From an alpha proteobacterium AAP81b (GTDB lineage: Bacteria > Pseudomonadota > Alphaproteobacteria > Sphingomonadales > Sphingomonadaceae): a stretch of 48,024 bases of DNA. Location of the stretch: contig LJHX01000001.1 in the NCBI GenBank assembly GCA_001295935.1, positions 1-48,024 of the forward strand, given 5' to 3'. A model generated the notes under the pieces. That model searched no databases. It was not told where the DNA came from and was given only the letters and a program-made list of their open reading frames with translations. A program made the translations under genes and the position numbers. Positions 1 to 10,020 of this stretch are shown in pieces (position 1 is the stretch's first letter; each line of letters starts with the position of its first letter).

Positions 1-1
1 C

Positions 2-268
2 GCCGCGGCGCTCGCCGATGTCCGCTGGGCGCTGGCTCGCTGGCAGGCGACCGCCGTGACAGTCACCGGCCATGCCGCCAGTCGCGGCGACGGCCGCGGC
101 CCCCCGGCGACGCTCGCCCGCGCCCGCGCCGACGCCGTCGCCGCCGCGCTGGCGAATATCGTCACAGCCGCTGTCGCCGACGATCCCCCCGGCCCCCGCC
201 AGCGCGCACAGGAACAGGAACAGGGGCTCGCCGCCTTCCGGTCAGTGACGGTGACTGCGGCGCCCTGA
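2..268 (+). CDS. C-terminal fragment of an unidentified protein
   Basis: A reading frame enters from the left edge and stops at TGA 266-268, giving about 88 residues of a C-terminus. The segment VTVTGHAASRGDG followed by LARARADAVAAAL is faintly like the peptidoglycan-binding OmpA C-terminal pattern (GHtD...RA.aV...L). The match is short and lacks the usual spacing, so I do not name it. The rest is rich in Ala, Arg and Gln. The stop lies 3 nt from the stop of the convergent membrane-protein gene. The true start is outside the window. Confidence 0.45.
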   Translation, partial: AAALADVRWALARWQATAVTVTGHAASRGDGRGPPATLARARADAVAAALANIVTAAVADDPPGPRQRAQEQEQGLAAFRSVTVTAAP

Positions 269-270
269 CC

Positions 271-675
271 TCAGTCGCGCGCCGGCGCGGCACGCACGAC
301 CAGCGGGAACAGCGCCGTCACGAGCTGCGCCGCCAGACCGAGCGCCCCGGCCGACGTTGCCAGCTGCGCCCCCTGGTCGGCAAGCGACCGCCAGAACAAT
401 GCCAGGCCCATCATCGCTGCGACCACAAAGAGCAGCAGCACGAACCACAACGCCATCGTCGCCCGGGGTGCGAGCGCCTCCGGCACTCGCCAATGCCGCA
501 CCGTCCGGCGGCACAACCACCAGCCCGCCGCCAGCATGATCGGCGCTTCGACCGCGGTCGCACCGAGCATGCCCAATTGCGGCACGACGAGCGTCACCCG
601 GATCGCGCCCAGCACGAAACCGAGCGCGAACAGCGCCGCGAAATAGGCCGTTCCGGCGATCAGCGCGCGCTGCAC
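271..675 (-). CDS. Small four-helix membrane protein, uncharacterised
   Basis: This encodes 134 residues from a GTG start (VQRALIAGTAYFAALF). Hydrophobic segments lie near residues 3-25, 34-54, 70-95 and 105-125, so it is probably a four-pass inner-membrane protein. No catalytic motif is visible. The frame runs open further upstream, but that part overlaps the carboxyltransferase gene and reads as Arg-rich shadow, so I chose the GTG 19 nt after the carboxyltransferase stop. The short gap suggests co-transcription. The function is unknown. Confidence 0.6.
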   Translation of the reverse strand: MQRALIAGTAYFAALFALGFVLGAIRVTLVVPQLGMLGATAVEAPIMLAAGWWLCRRTVRHWRVPEALAPRATMALWFVLLLFVVAAMMGLALFWRSLADQGAQLATSAGALGLAAQLVTALFPLVVRAAPARD

Positions 676-694
676 GGAGTCTACTTGGCGATTT

Positions 695-2242
695 CTAGGG
701 CCGCAATCCCCGCCGCCGCACCCCGGTCTTGAGCGCACGTTGCGCCAGCCCGGCGAATTCCACCAGCTCGGCGCGCGTCTCACGCGGGTCGATGATCGCT
801 TCGACGCCGAAGCGCTCGGCGGTGCGAAACGGCGAGCGCACCTTCTCCAGCCTCGCGCGGATCTCGGCGAGGCGCGCCGCCGGGTCGGGCGCCGCTTCCA
901 GCTCGGCGCGATAAGCCGCCTCCAGGCCCCCGGCGATCGGCAGGCTGCCCCAGTCGCCCGACGGCCAGGCGAGCCGCCAGCGCATGCGGTCGGCCGGCGC
1001 ATGGCCGCTGCCCGCCATGCCATAGGCCTTGCGCAAAATGACCGCGCACCAGGGTACCGAGGATTGATATATCGCGGCCAAGGCCCTGGAACCCCAGCGG
1101 ATTGTCGCTTCCTCCTCGGCGCGGCGGCCGATCAGGAAGCCGGGATTGTCGACGAAATGGACGATCGGCAGGTGAAAGGTATCGGCAAGATCGACCATGC
1201 GTTCGACCTTGCGCGCCGTCGCCGCGGTCCACAGCCCGCCGAGGCTCTGCGGGTTGGAAGCGATCACCGCCACCGCCCAGCCATCCAATCGAGCAAGCCC
1301 GGTGACGACGCCGGTGCCCCATTCGCGGCCGATCTCGAACCAGCTGTCGCGATCGACGACCGCCTCGACGATCGGGCGGACGGGATAGAGTTGCCGGCTG
1401 TCGCGCGGCACCGCCGAGAGCAGCCAGTCGTCGCCCTTGCGGCGCTTGTCCCTGACCGGGCCGCGCGCAGGCAGGTCGTCGACCGAGCTTGGCAGATAGG
1501 ACAGGAAGCGCTTCAACCGCGCGAAGGCCTCGGCCTCGTCGTCGACGCGGTCGTCGTCGGCGCCGTTCTGGGCGTGGATATGCGCGCCGCCCAATTCCTC
1601 CTTGGTGCGGATCTCGCCCGCCGCCGCGACCACCGGCGGCCCGGCGACGAACAACTGCGACAGGCCGGCGACGAGCAGCGAATAATGCGCCATGACCTGG
1701 CGGCCGGCGCCGAGCCCCGCCACCGGGCCGAGGCCGAGCGCGACGACCGGCACCTGTGACAGGTTCTCGACCATCAGCTCCCACCCCGGGATCTCGGGGA
1801 TATAGGTGTGGCCCATGGTTTCGAGGGTGCGCACCGAACCGCCGCCGCCGGTGCCCTCGATCATCCGAATGAGCGGCATGCGATATTCATAGGCCAGCCG
1901 CTCGGCCTCGCCCAGTTTGCGGTGCAGGCTCGCGTCGGCGGCGCCGCCGCGCACGGTGAAGTCGTCGGCGGTGATGCAGACCGGGCGGCCATCGATGCTG
2001 GCGCGGCCGAACAGGAAGTTCGCCGGCTGGAAGGCGGTCAGCTCGCCCTCCTCGTCATAGCTACCGAAGCCGGCAAGCGCCCCGACTTCGCGGAACGAGC
2101 CTTCGTCGGCAACCGCGGCGATCCGGTCGCGGGCGTTCATCCGGCCCATGGCGGCCTGCTTTTCGAGCTTGGCGGTGCCGCCCATGGCCGCGGCCAGGCG
2201 TCGGCGATGGGCGAGCTCGTCGATTTCGGGGAGCCAGGTCAC
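695..2242 (-). CDS. Acyl-CoA carboxylase, carboxyltransferase (beta) subunit
   Basis: This 515-residue protein has the two-lobed carboxyltransferase fold of biotin-dependent acyl-CoA carboxylases, which moves CO2 from carboxybiotin to an acyl-CoA. The N-terminal half contains KLEKQAAMGRMNARDRIAAV, the region EGTGGGGSVRT and the GLGPVAGLGAGRQVMAHYS segment. The C-terminal half contains VDNPGFLIG and RKAYGMAGSGHAP, typical acyl-CoA and biotin pocket segments. It differs clearly from classic methylcrotonyl-CoA carboxylase beta, so the substrate is uncertain. A biotin carboxylase subunit lies 9 kb away at 11569, but nothing in the sequence shows they are partners. The gene is followed by a small membrane-protein gene. 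Confidence 0.85.
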   Translation of the reverse strand: MTWLPEIDELAHRRRLAAAMGGTAKLEKQAAMGRMNARDRIAAVADEGSFREVGALAGFGSYDEEGELTAFQPANFLFGRASIDGRPVCITADDFTVRGGAADASLHRKLGEAERLAYEYRMPLIRMIEGTGGGGSVRTLETMGHTYIPEIPGWELMVENLSQVPVVALGLGPVAGLGAGRQVMAHYSLLVAGLSQLFVAGPPVVAAAGEIRTKEELGGAHIHAQNGADDDRVDDEAEAFARLKRFLSYLPSSVDDLPARGPVRDKRRKGDDWLLSAVPRDSRQLYPVRPIVEAVVDRDSWFEIGREWGTGVVTGLARLDGWAVAVIASNPQSLGGLWTAATARKVERMVDLADTFHLPIVHFVDNPGFLIGRRAEEEATIRWGSRALAAIYQSSVPWCAVILRKAYGMAGSGHAPADRMRWRLAWPSGDWGSLPIAGGLEAAYRAELEAAPDPAARLAEIRARLEKVRSPFRTAERFGVEAIIDPRETRAELVEFAGLAQRALKTGVRRRGLRP

Positions 2243-2303
2243 CTGGTCAATCTAGCCGCGACAGCGCCACGGCAGCCAGTGGCGTTTCGGACAGGATAAG
2301 GGC

Positions 2304-2329
2304 AGGCGCAATGTCATATTCTTGCGCCT
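2304..2329. promoter_or_regulatory. Inverted repeat in the divergent spacer, possible operator
   Basis: The 348-nt gap between the carboxyltransferase and HTH genes (2243-2590) holds no credible gene. It contains AGGCGCAA, 10 nt, then TTGCGCCT, a perfect 8-bp dyad 62 nt upstream of the carboxyltransferase start. Dyads of this size often bind dimeric repressors. No clear -35/-10 pair could be assigned on either strand. Confidence 0.3.
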
Positions 2330-2590
2330 TGCCTCGACAACGAGAACGAATCAGCAAGTCGGCGCGCCGTCTCGTGACTTTCCGCCCCCCAATGCCGGAA
2401 TGATTCGGCGCCGGGACGGCGATGTCGTGCCTCGAATCGTGGCGATTGTGCGCTGCGACGCCCGAATCCGGCGTTTCGCCGCCAGGCCGAGTCGTTGCCG
2501 TCCGACAACCTTGCTTAACGAAGCGGATTGGGCGAAGATATTCGCAGGGTCAGTGCCCTGGTCAGGCACAATGCAAAGGTGGGTCATCTC

Positions 2591-3361
2591 ATGCGGGTCG
2601 ATTTCGGCGCTGACGCGTCGCCAAGCCTTGACATTCCAGCCACATCACGCTGCCGTATTGCTATGACAACACGGCATGGCTCAAAATCCGCCGAACTGGC
2701 GCAGCTGACCGACGGTCAGCGCGACTGTCTGCGGCTGGTGTACGAGCATATGACGTCGAAGGACATCGCCCGGGTGCTCGATATCTCGCCGCACACGGTC
2801 GACATGCGGCTGCGCACGGCGATGCGAACGCTGCAGGTGGCAAGCCGGATCGAGGCAGCACGGCTGCTTGTCCTCGATGAAGGCGGCGATGGCCGCGCTG
2901 GCAGCTATCAGCCCTTGATATACCAGCCTCCGGAGCTTGTTCCGTCCGCCGAAACGTCGATTTTGACGGAACCGGCCTCAGGCGGAAGCGACGATACTGA
3001 CCCGTCGCGCTTCAACCTCAGTCCGGATGTCGGTCCGCCTGCCAGCGGCCCTCCCTGTCTGGCAGGCGCATCGTCGCCACATACAAGTGAGCATCCGGTC
3101 GGCATCGCAGCCGCTCTTGCCATCGACCCCGGCCTTGCCGCCGCGGTTCCGGCCGGATCTCTCCCCGGATCTATCCAGGACTTTGGCGCCTCGGTACCCT
3201 TCAGCGATGCAGGGGCCCTGGCCGGCAACCTGCCCTGGGGGCGCCGCAACGATCTTTCGGTCGGCGTCCGTCTTGCCTGGATTTTCATCATTGCCGTCGG
3301 GTCGGCACTGGGTTTCGGCGCGGTTCTCGCGGCCCTGGCGGCATTGAAGACGCTTTTCTGA
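2591..3361 (+). CDS. LuxR-type HTH regulator with C-terminal membrane anchor
   Basis: The predicted protein has 256 residues. Around residues 35-95 it carries a LuxR/GerE-like helix-turn-helix: LTDGQRDCLRLV, then SKDIARVLDISPHTVDMRL and RTAMRTLQVASRIEAARLL. A long Pro/Ser/Gly-rich, probably disordered linker follows. The last about 25 residues (VRLAWIFIIAVGSALGFGAV) form one transmembrane helix, so the DNA-binding domain would be tethered at the membrane facing the cytoplasm. No receiver or ligand domain precedes the HTH. I chose ATG 2591 because AAGGTGG lies 7 nt before it. ATG 2663 (232 residues) is a good alternative closer to the conserved domain. Its targets are unknown. Confidence 0.75.
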   Translation: MRVDFGADASPSLDIPATSRCRIAMTTRHGSKSAELAQLTDGQRDCLRLVYEHMTSKDIARVLDISPHTVDMRLRTAMRTLQVASRIEAARLLVLDEGGDGRAGSYQPLIYQPPELVPSAETSILTEPASGGSDDTDPSRFNLSPDVGPPASGPPCLAGASSPHTSEHPVGIAAALAIDPGLAAAVPAGSLPGSIQDFGASVPFSDAGALAGNLPWGRRNDLSVGVRLAWIFIIAVGSALGFGAVLAALAALKTLF

Positions 3362-3362
3362 C

Positions 3363-3387
3363 CCTTCCGGGCATGTCGTCCGGAAGG
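3363..3387 (+). terminator. Hairpin after the HTH regulator gene
   Basis: CCTTCCGG and CCGGAAGG form a perfect 8-bp stem with a 9-nt loop, directly after the TGA of the regulator gene. Only a weak ATTT follows, so intrinsic termination is plausible but not certain. Confidence 0.45.
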
Positions 3388-3474
3388 ACGATTTGACCCC
3401 CACCGGTGCCCCGGCTGCACCGGCGCCTGACCCGCGCCGGAAACGGGCACCATTGACCCCGGAAGGACTGACTC

Positions 3475-3825
3475 ATGATCGCCCAGACCCGCATCGCCGC
3501 CAATGGCGTCGCCGAAAAGCTCCTCGCCGCCGAAGCCGCCATCGACGCCGCGCTCGCCGCCGTCGCCGGCCTCACCGCCTCGGTGCCGCTGGCGACCCAG
3601 GCCGCCAATGTCGGCATGCACGTCGGCCAGGAAGCGCTGATGCACGCCATGGAAAGCTGCCAGCAGCTCGTCAAGGCGCGCACCAACATCATCCGCACCC
3701 ACAAGGCGCTGCGCAGTGCCTCGGGCGAAGTCGGCCTCGGCAACGTCATGTTCGCCGACACCCACTGCCCGCCCGAAGCCGCTGCCGGCGCACCGGCGCG
3801 TCATCTCGCCGTCGTCGCGGCCTGA
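3475..3825 (+). CDS. Small helical protein, uncharacterised
   Basis: This 116-residue protein starts at ATG 3475 behind GGAAGGA. It is Ala-rich and predicted mostly helical, with segments such as EKLLAAEAAIDAALAAVAGL and EALMHAMESCQQLVKA. It has no signal peptide or membrane helix. The helical, phasin-like composition is suggestive but not diagnostic, so I give no function. It lies between the membrane-anchored regulator and a small membrane protein on the same strand, each separated by 60-115 nt. Confidence 0.6.
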   Translation: MIAQTRIAANGVAEKLLAAEAAIDAALAAVAGLTASVPLATQAANVGMHVGQEALMHAMESCQQLVKARTNIIRTHKALRSASGEVGLGNVMFADTHCPPEAAAGAPARHLAVVAA

Positions 3826-3885
3826 ATTCCATCGCCCTGAGCAGTGCGGCTGGCAAAGTCGCACTGACTCGCGCAATCGGAAAGG

Positions 3886-4296
3886 GTGATCGAGGTGCTG
3901 CAATACATCGTGCTGCTGGCACTGCTTGCCAGCAATGTCATCGCCTGGCGCTGGGGTGGACTCGATGAGAAGCTTGCGGCGAGCGGTTTCGCCGTGGCCG
4001 GCCTGGCGTCGAACCTCGCCAACCAGAGCTTTTATGTCCACACCGAAACTGGCGTGCTGGCGGTCGACATCATGTTGCTCGCCGGATTGATCGCGCTGGC
4101 GCTGCGCAGCGACCGGTTCTGGCCGATGTACGCTGCGGCATTCCAGCTTGTCGCGGTGACTGTGCATGTCGCCAGCATGACCGAACATGGCAATTTCGCC
4201 TGGGCCTATGCCGTCGGACTGATCTTCTGGACCTATCCGGTTCTGATCGCACTCATGGCCGGCACCTGGTTCGAAGGCCGCTTCCGCCCGCGCTGA
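3886..4296 (+). CDS. Small four-pass membrane protein, uncharacterised
   Basis: The product is 136 residues with hydrophobic stretches near 4-20, 30-48, 58-76 and 85-130, which suggests four transmembrane helices. Charged residues are few, and conserved-looking aromatics occur in the last helix (YAVGLIFWTYPVLIALM). Two GTG starts compete, at 3886 and 3895. GGAAAGG at about 3879-3885 is better spaced for the GTG at 3895, which would remove three residues. The family is unknown to me. It is followed by the TGACCC-rich spacer. Confidence 0.6.
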   Translation: MIEVLQYIVLLALLASNVIAWRWGGLDEKLAASGFAVAGLASNLANQSFYVHTETGVLAVDIMLLAGLIALALRSDRFWPMYAAAFQLVAVTVHVASMTEHGNFAWAYAVGLIFWTYPVLIALMAGTWFEGRFRPR

Positions 4297-4554
4297 CCCG
4301 CCCGGGCACGAAGACCCGGCGGTGCCTGGCACCGCCACCCGGCCGGCGCCTGACCCGCCCCGGCCCGACCCACCGGCAGTCCTGACCCGGCCGCCGGCGA
4401 CCCCAAGCGCCCTGACCCGGCGCGACCGGCCCCTGGGGGCGTAGCGGCACGAGCCGCTGCGCCCCTTCGGTGCGTTCCGGCGGTGCGCCTGCGCCGCATT
4501 GCCCGGTAACGTGGCGCGCCCTATCTCTGCGCATCGCTCGCGCTTGCCAGGCGC
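4297..4554. repeat. Spacer with repeated TGACCCG words
   Basis: The gap before uvrA is almost pure G+C with recurring CTGACCCG-like words (near 4296, 4350, 4382 and 4412), plus partial versions such as GAAGACCCG and CCGACCCA. A 15-bp string (4344-4358) recurs exactly at 3421-3435 in the spacer two genes upstream. No ORF, tRNA or CRISPR-like regular spacing is present. Confidence 0.4.
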
Positions 4555-4569
4555 GAACAGATGTGGAAC
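4555..4569 (+). promoter_or_regulatory. LexA (SOS) box of uvrA
   Basis: GAAC, 7 nt (AGATGTG), then GAAC ends 10 nt before the uvrA ATG at 4580. Direct repeats GAAC-N7-GAAC (or GTTC-N7-GTTC) are the known LexA-binding motif of Alphaproteobacteria, and uvrA is a classic SOS gene. The site also argues against the longer upstream start at 4499. Confidence 0.8.
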
Positions 4570-4579
4570 AAACGCTCCC

Positions 4580-7615
<3,036 letters not shown>

Positions 7616-7720
7616 CCCCCTGGCGTCTCCCGCCTCCCCCTGGCGCCCCGACTTCCTCGCCGCGCTGCAACTCCTCGCCAGGGTCAGCGACGCTCTCGTC
7701 GCACGCGGCCTGCCCGCCCG

Positions 7721-8182
7721 GTGCTCGTCGGCGGCGGCGCCGTCGAATATTACTCGGGCAGCGCGGTAATGACTGGTGACATCGATCTCTGTTCGCCGAT
7801 TCAAGCCGAAGTCGAAGCTGAGATGGAGCGTCACGGCTTCGTCAAGCCGTCGGGCCCGGGGCTGCTCACTCGCGGCTGGGTCCATCCCGATCTGCAATTG
7901 GGCTTTGAAGTCGTGGCATCGTCGCTATTCGACGGTCAGGTCGATGCCACCCATATCGCACTTGTCGAAAGCTTGCCCGGCGGCGGCGGCGTCGCGATGA
8001 TTTGGGTCGAGGATCTGATCGCCGACCGCTTGGGCCAGTTCGCCTCGGGCAGCGCTCCCACAATGCGTGACCAGGCACAAGCGCTGCTCGCTCTTCACCC
8101 CAACGTCGATTTCGACTATCTCGAACGCCGCATCCGCTTTGAAACCGCAGGAGACCTTGGTGTCGACGACCTCATGCGATAG
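7721..8182 (+). CDS. Nucleotidyltransferase-like protein, N-terminus apparently frameshifted
   Basis: From GTG 7721 the frame gives 153 residues opening with LVGGGAVEYYSGSAVMTGDIDL. The GG.A...TGDID pattern resembles nucleotidyltransferase-fold proteins (DUF6036/AbiEii-like), with the two Asp as likely metal ligands. The homologous N-terminus appears out of frame just upstream: from about 7620 to 7718 another frame reads PDFLAALQLLARVSDALVA then RGLPA and stops matching exactly where this frame begins. One extra base near CCGG at 7717-7721 would join them. So this may be a decayed gene, a sequencing error, or a shortened protein. The next small gene overlaps it by 23 nt. Confidence 0.6.
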   Translation: MLVGGGAVEYYSGSAVMTGDIDLCSPIQAEVEAEMERHGFVKPSGPGLLTRGWVHPDLQLGFEVVASSLFDGQVDATHIALVESLPGGGGVAMIWVEDLIADRLGQFASGSAPTMRDQAQALLALHPNVDFDYLERRIRFETAGDLGVDDLMR

Positions 8183-8363
8183 CGCCGGTTTGGCCGAAAG
8201 CTCGCTCGGCCGCCGCATCGATCATCGGGCGTTTGCCGCCCGCCTCGCCGCGCGCCGCGAAGAACTCGGCAACCCCGAACTGCCGCGCAATGACGGTAGC
8301 CGCCGCACCGAAAGCAAACGCGCCCTGCTCGCCGCCGTAACTGCTGCGGGCGGCCGCTGGTAG
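8160..8363 (+). CDS. Small basic protein overlapping the nucleotidyltransferase gene
   Basis: This 67-residue protein starts at GTG 8160 with AGGAG 7 nt upstream and overlaps the previous gene by 23 nt, a sign of translational coupling. It is Arg-rich (HRAFAARLAARREELG) and ends TESKRALLAAVTAAGGRW. No named family is recognised. The overlap with a nucleotidyltransferase-like gene recalls two-gene toxin-antitoxin or defence modules, but this is inference from arrangement only. Confidence 0.55.
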   Translation: MSTTSCDSAGLAESSLGRRIDHRAFAARLAARREELGNPELPRNDGSRRTESKRALLAAVTAAGGRW

Positions 8364-8424
8364 CCCCCCTTACTGTCCAGGGAGGAATCGACTGGCCAAG
8401 GGCGTGCCGGGCTGAAAGGAAACG

Positions 8425-9072
8425 CTACGGAAACCCAACTTCCCGATGCCGTCGCAAGCGCTGCCGATTTCCCTCCGTCAACCCCGACAAAAGCGCCGCC
8501 CGCGTTCCAAGCAAGACACCCAACGACTCTCCCGAGAGCTTGGGCAAGGACATCACCGTCCCATCATCGCCGAAAGTCACCAACCGCCGGTCAAACGCAG
8601 CATCCCACAACGCGGACAGCAGCAGACCGTTATCCGGGTTCACACGCTCGGCGTCACTTTCGCAGCGGTTCCACGGGATGATGTGGGACGCGCGTAGCAA
8701 TTCCGGCTCGGCAATGCCTGTCAAAGGGCACCGCCCCTGCCAACGCGCCAGCAAGGCCGAGCGGAACGGCCCCTGGCCCACGCGGGCTTTCTGCAGCTTC
8801 CACTGCTCGGTGACGACGGCGGCTTCGAGCGGCGCCTGCGCGACCCCCTCGGCGATGCGGTAGTGACCCTGACCATCGAAGAGAAGCACACCATCGTCGC
8901 GCAGCTCCTGCAGAACGCGACTCAGTGTTTGCGCCGGGGTGGCGCCGGTAGAGCCCACTTCCGCGCAAATCGTCGAAAGCTCCTGGCTGATAAGGGCAGT
9001 ACGAGTAATGGCCACGCCGGCACGTGCCTGGCGCTGAAGGGCATTCCATGTTGCTTCGCGCCAGGTGATCAT
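8425..9072 (-). CDS. HNH endonuclease with N-terminal winged-helix-like domain
   Basis: The product has 215 residues. Residues 1-75 resemble a small winged helix, ending LSRVLQELRDDGVLLFDGQG, similar to the DNA-reading domain of DpnI-type enzymes. Residues 110-165 carry the HNH_2-like nuclease core: GRCPLTGI, LRASHIIPW (His130), NPDNGLLLS (Asn148) and LWDAAFDRRL. It is likely a metal-dependent DNA nuclease. No methyltransferase gene lies nearby, so a methyl-dependent or orphan role is possible. ATG 9072 follows the LOG gene stop by 17 nt, suggesting shared transcription. The ribosome-binding site is weak. Confidence 0.78.
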   Translation of the reverse strand: MITWREATWNALQRQARAGVAITRTALISQELSTICAEVGSTGATPAQTLSRVLQELRDDGVLLFDGQGHYRIAEGVAQAPLEAAVVTEQWKLQKARVGQGPFRSALLARWQGRCPLTGIAEPELLRASHIIPWNRCESDAERVNPDNGLLLSALWDAAFDRRLVTFGDDGTVMSLPKLSGESLGVLLGTRAALLSGLTEGNRQRLRRHREVGFP

Positions 9073-9089
9073 TTTACCGGGAGGAGTTG

Positions 9090-9941
9090 CTACAGCCCAT
9101 AATGCTCCCGCACAATCTCCCAGCCCTCTTCGGCCGTTTCCACCATGTGGAACAGCCCGAGGTCCGACTCGCTCACCACGCCTTCGTCGACCAGCGCTTC
9201 GAAATCGACCACCCGGTTCCAGAAGTCGGCGCCGTAGAGCAGGATCGGCAGCGGCGCGACCTTGCCGGTCTGCACCAGCGTCAGCAGCTCGAAGAACTCG
9301 TCGAAGGTGCCGAAGCCGCCGGGGAAGACTGCCACCGCCTTGGCGCGCAGCAGGAAATGCATCTTGCGCAGCGCGAAATAGTGGAACTGGAAGCTGAGCC
9401 CGGGGGTGACATAGGGGTTGGGCAGCTGCTCGTGCGGCAGCACGATGTTGAGGCCGATGCTGGGCGCGCCGACGTCGGCGGCGCCGCGGTTGGCGGCCTC
9501 CATGATCGACGGGCCGCCCCCCGAACAGACCGTCAGGCAGCGCTTGCCGTCCTGCTCGCATTCCGAGACGCGGCGGGCGAGGTCGCGGGCGACGTCGTAA
9601 TAACGCGCCTTGGCGGCAAGGCGCTCGGCGATCGCCGCCTCGCGCGGGGTCTTCGCCCGCTCGCGGCGCAGTGCCACCTCCTCGGGGGCCGGAATGCGCG
9701 CCGAGCCATAGAAGACGAAGGTCGCGTCGATGCCCGCCTCGCCGAGAAGCAATTCGGGCTTCAGCAGTTCGAGCTGGAAACGCACCGGGCGCAGGTCCTG
9801 GCGCAACAGGAAGTCATCGTCCTGAAAGGCGAGCTTGTAGGCGGGGTCCTCGGTCTGTGGGCTCGACGTCGGGGTGTTGGCCGCTTCGGCCTCCTCGGCG
9901 GCGGTCGGGAACAGGCGGGGGGGCAGCGGCGGCGTCATCAT
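9090..9941 (-). CDS. LOG family protein (nucleotide 5'-monophosphate phosphoribohydrolase type)
   Basis: LOG/lysine-decarboxylase-like proteins hydrolyse the N-glycosidic bond of nucleoside monophosphates; plant relatives activate cytokinins. This 283-residue protein has FVFYGSARIPAPEE, VCSGGGPSIMEAANRGA and the signature PGGFGTFDEFFE. An N-terminal extension of about 70 residues precedes the core (usual short LOG about 190), which matches the longer TIGR00730-like type. The start at ATG 9941 is followed at once by a second ATG-like residue (MMTPP). It is divergent from the enoyl-CoA hydratase gene with a 79-nt gap. The physiological substrate cannot be read from sequence. Confidence 0.88.
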   Translation of the reverse strand: MMTPPLPPRLFPTAAEEAEAANTPTSSPQTEDPAYKLAFQDDDFLLRQDLRPVRFQLELLKPELLLGEAGIDATFVFYGSARIPAPEEVALRRERAKTPREAAIAERLAAKARYYDVARDLARRVSECEQDGKRCLTVCSGGGPSIMEAANRGAADVGAPSIGLNIVLPHEQLPNPYVTPGLSFQFHYFALRKMHFLLRAKAVAVFPGGFGTFDEFFELLTLVQTGKVAPLPILLYGADFWNRVVDFEALVDEGVVSESDLGLFHMVETAEEGWEIVREHYGL

Positions 9942-10020
9942 CGGGCGCGGGGCCTACGCGGGTCGATGCGAAAAGTCACGCGGCTTGCCTTTGGCGGGCG
10001 GGCGCGCCACGGGGGGCGCC

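Noticed and set aside
4297-4554. TGACCC-rich spacer as a CRISPR array or iteron origin
   Set aside because: The words are 6-8 nt and irregularly spaced, with no constant repeat-spacer unit and no cas or rep gene.
4499-4579. Upstream extension of UvrA by 27 codons
   Set aside because: It lacks similarity to UvrA N-termini and would run through the LexA box.
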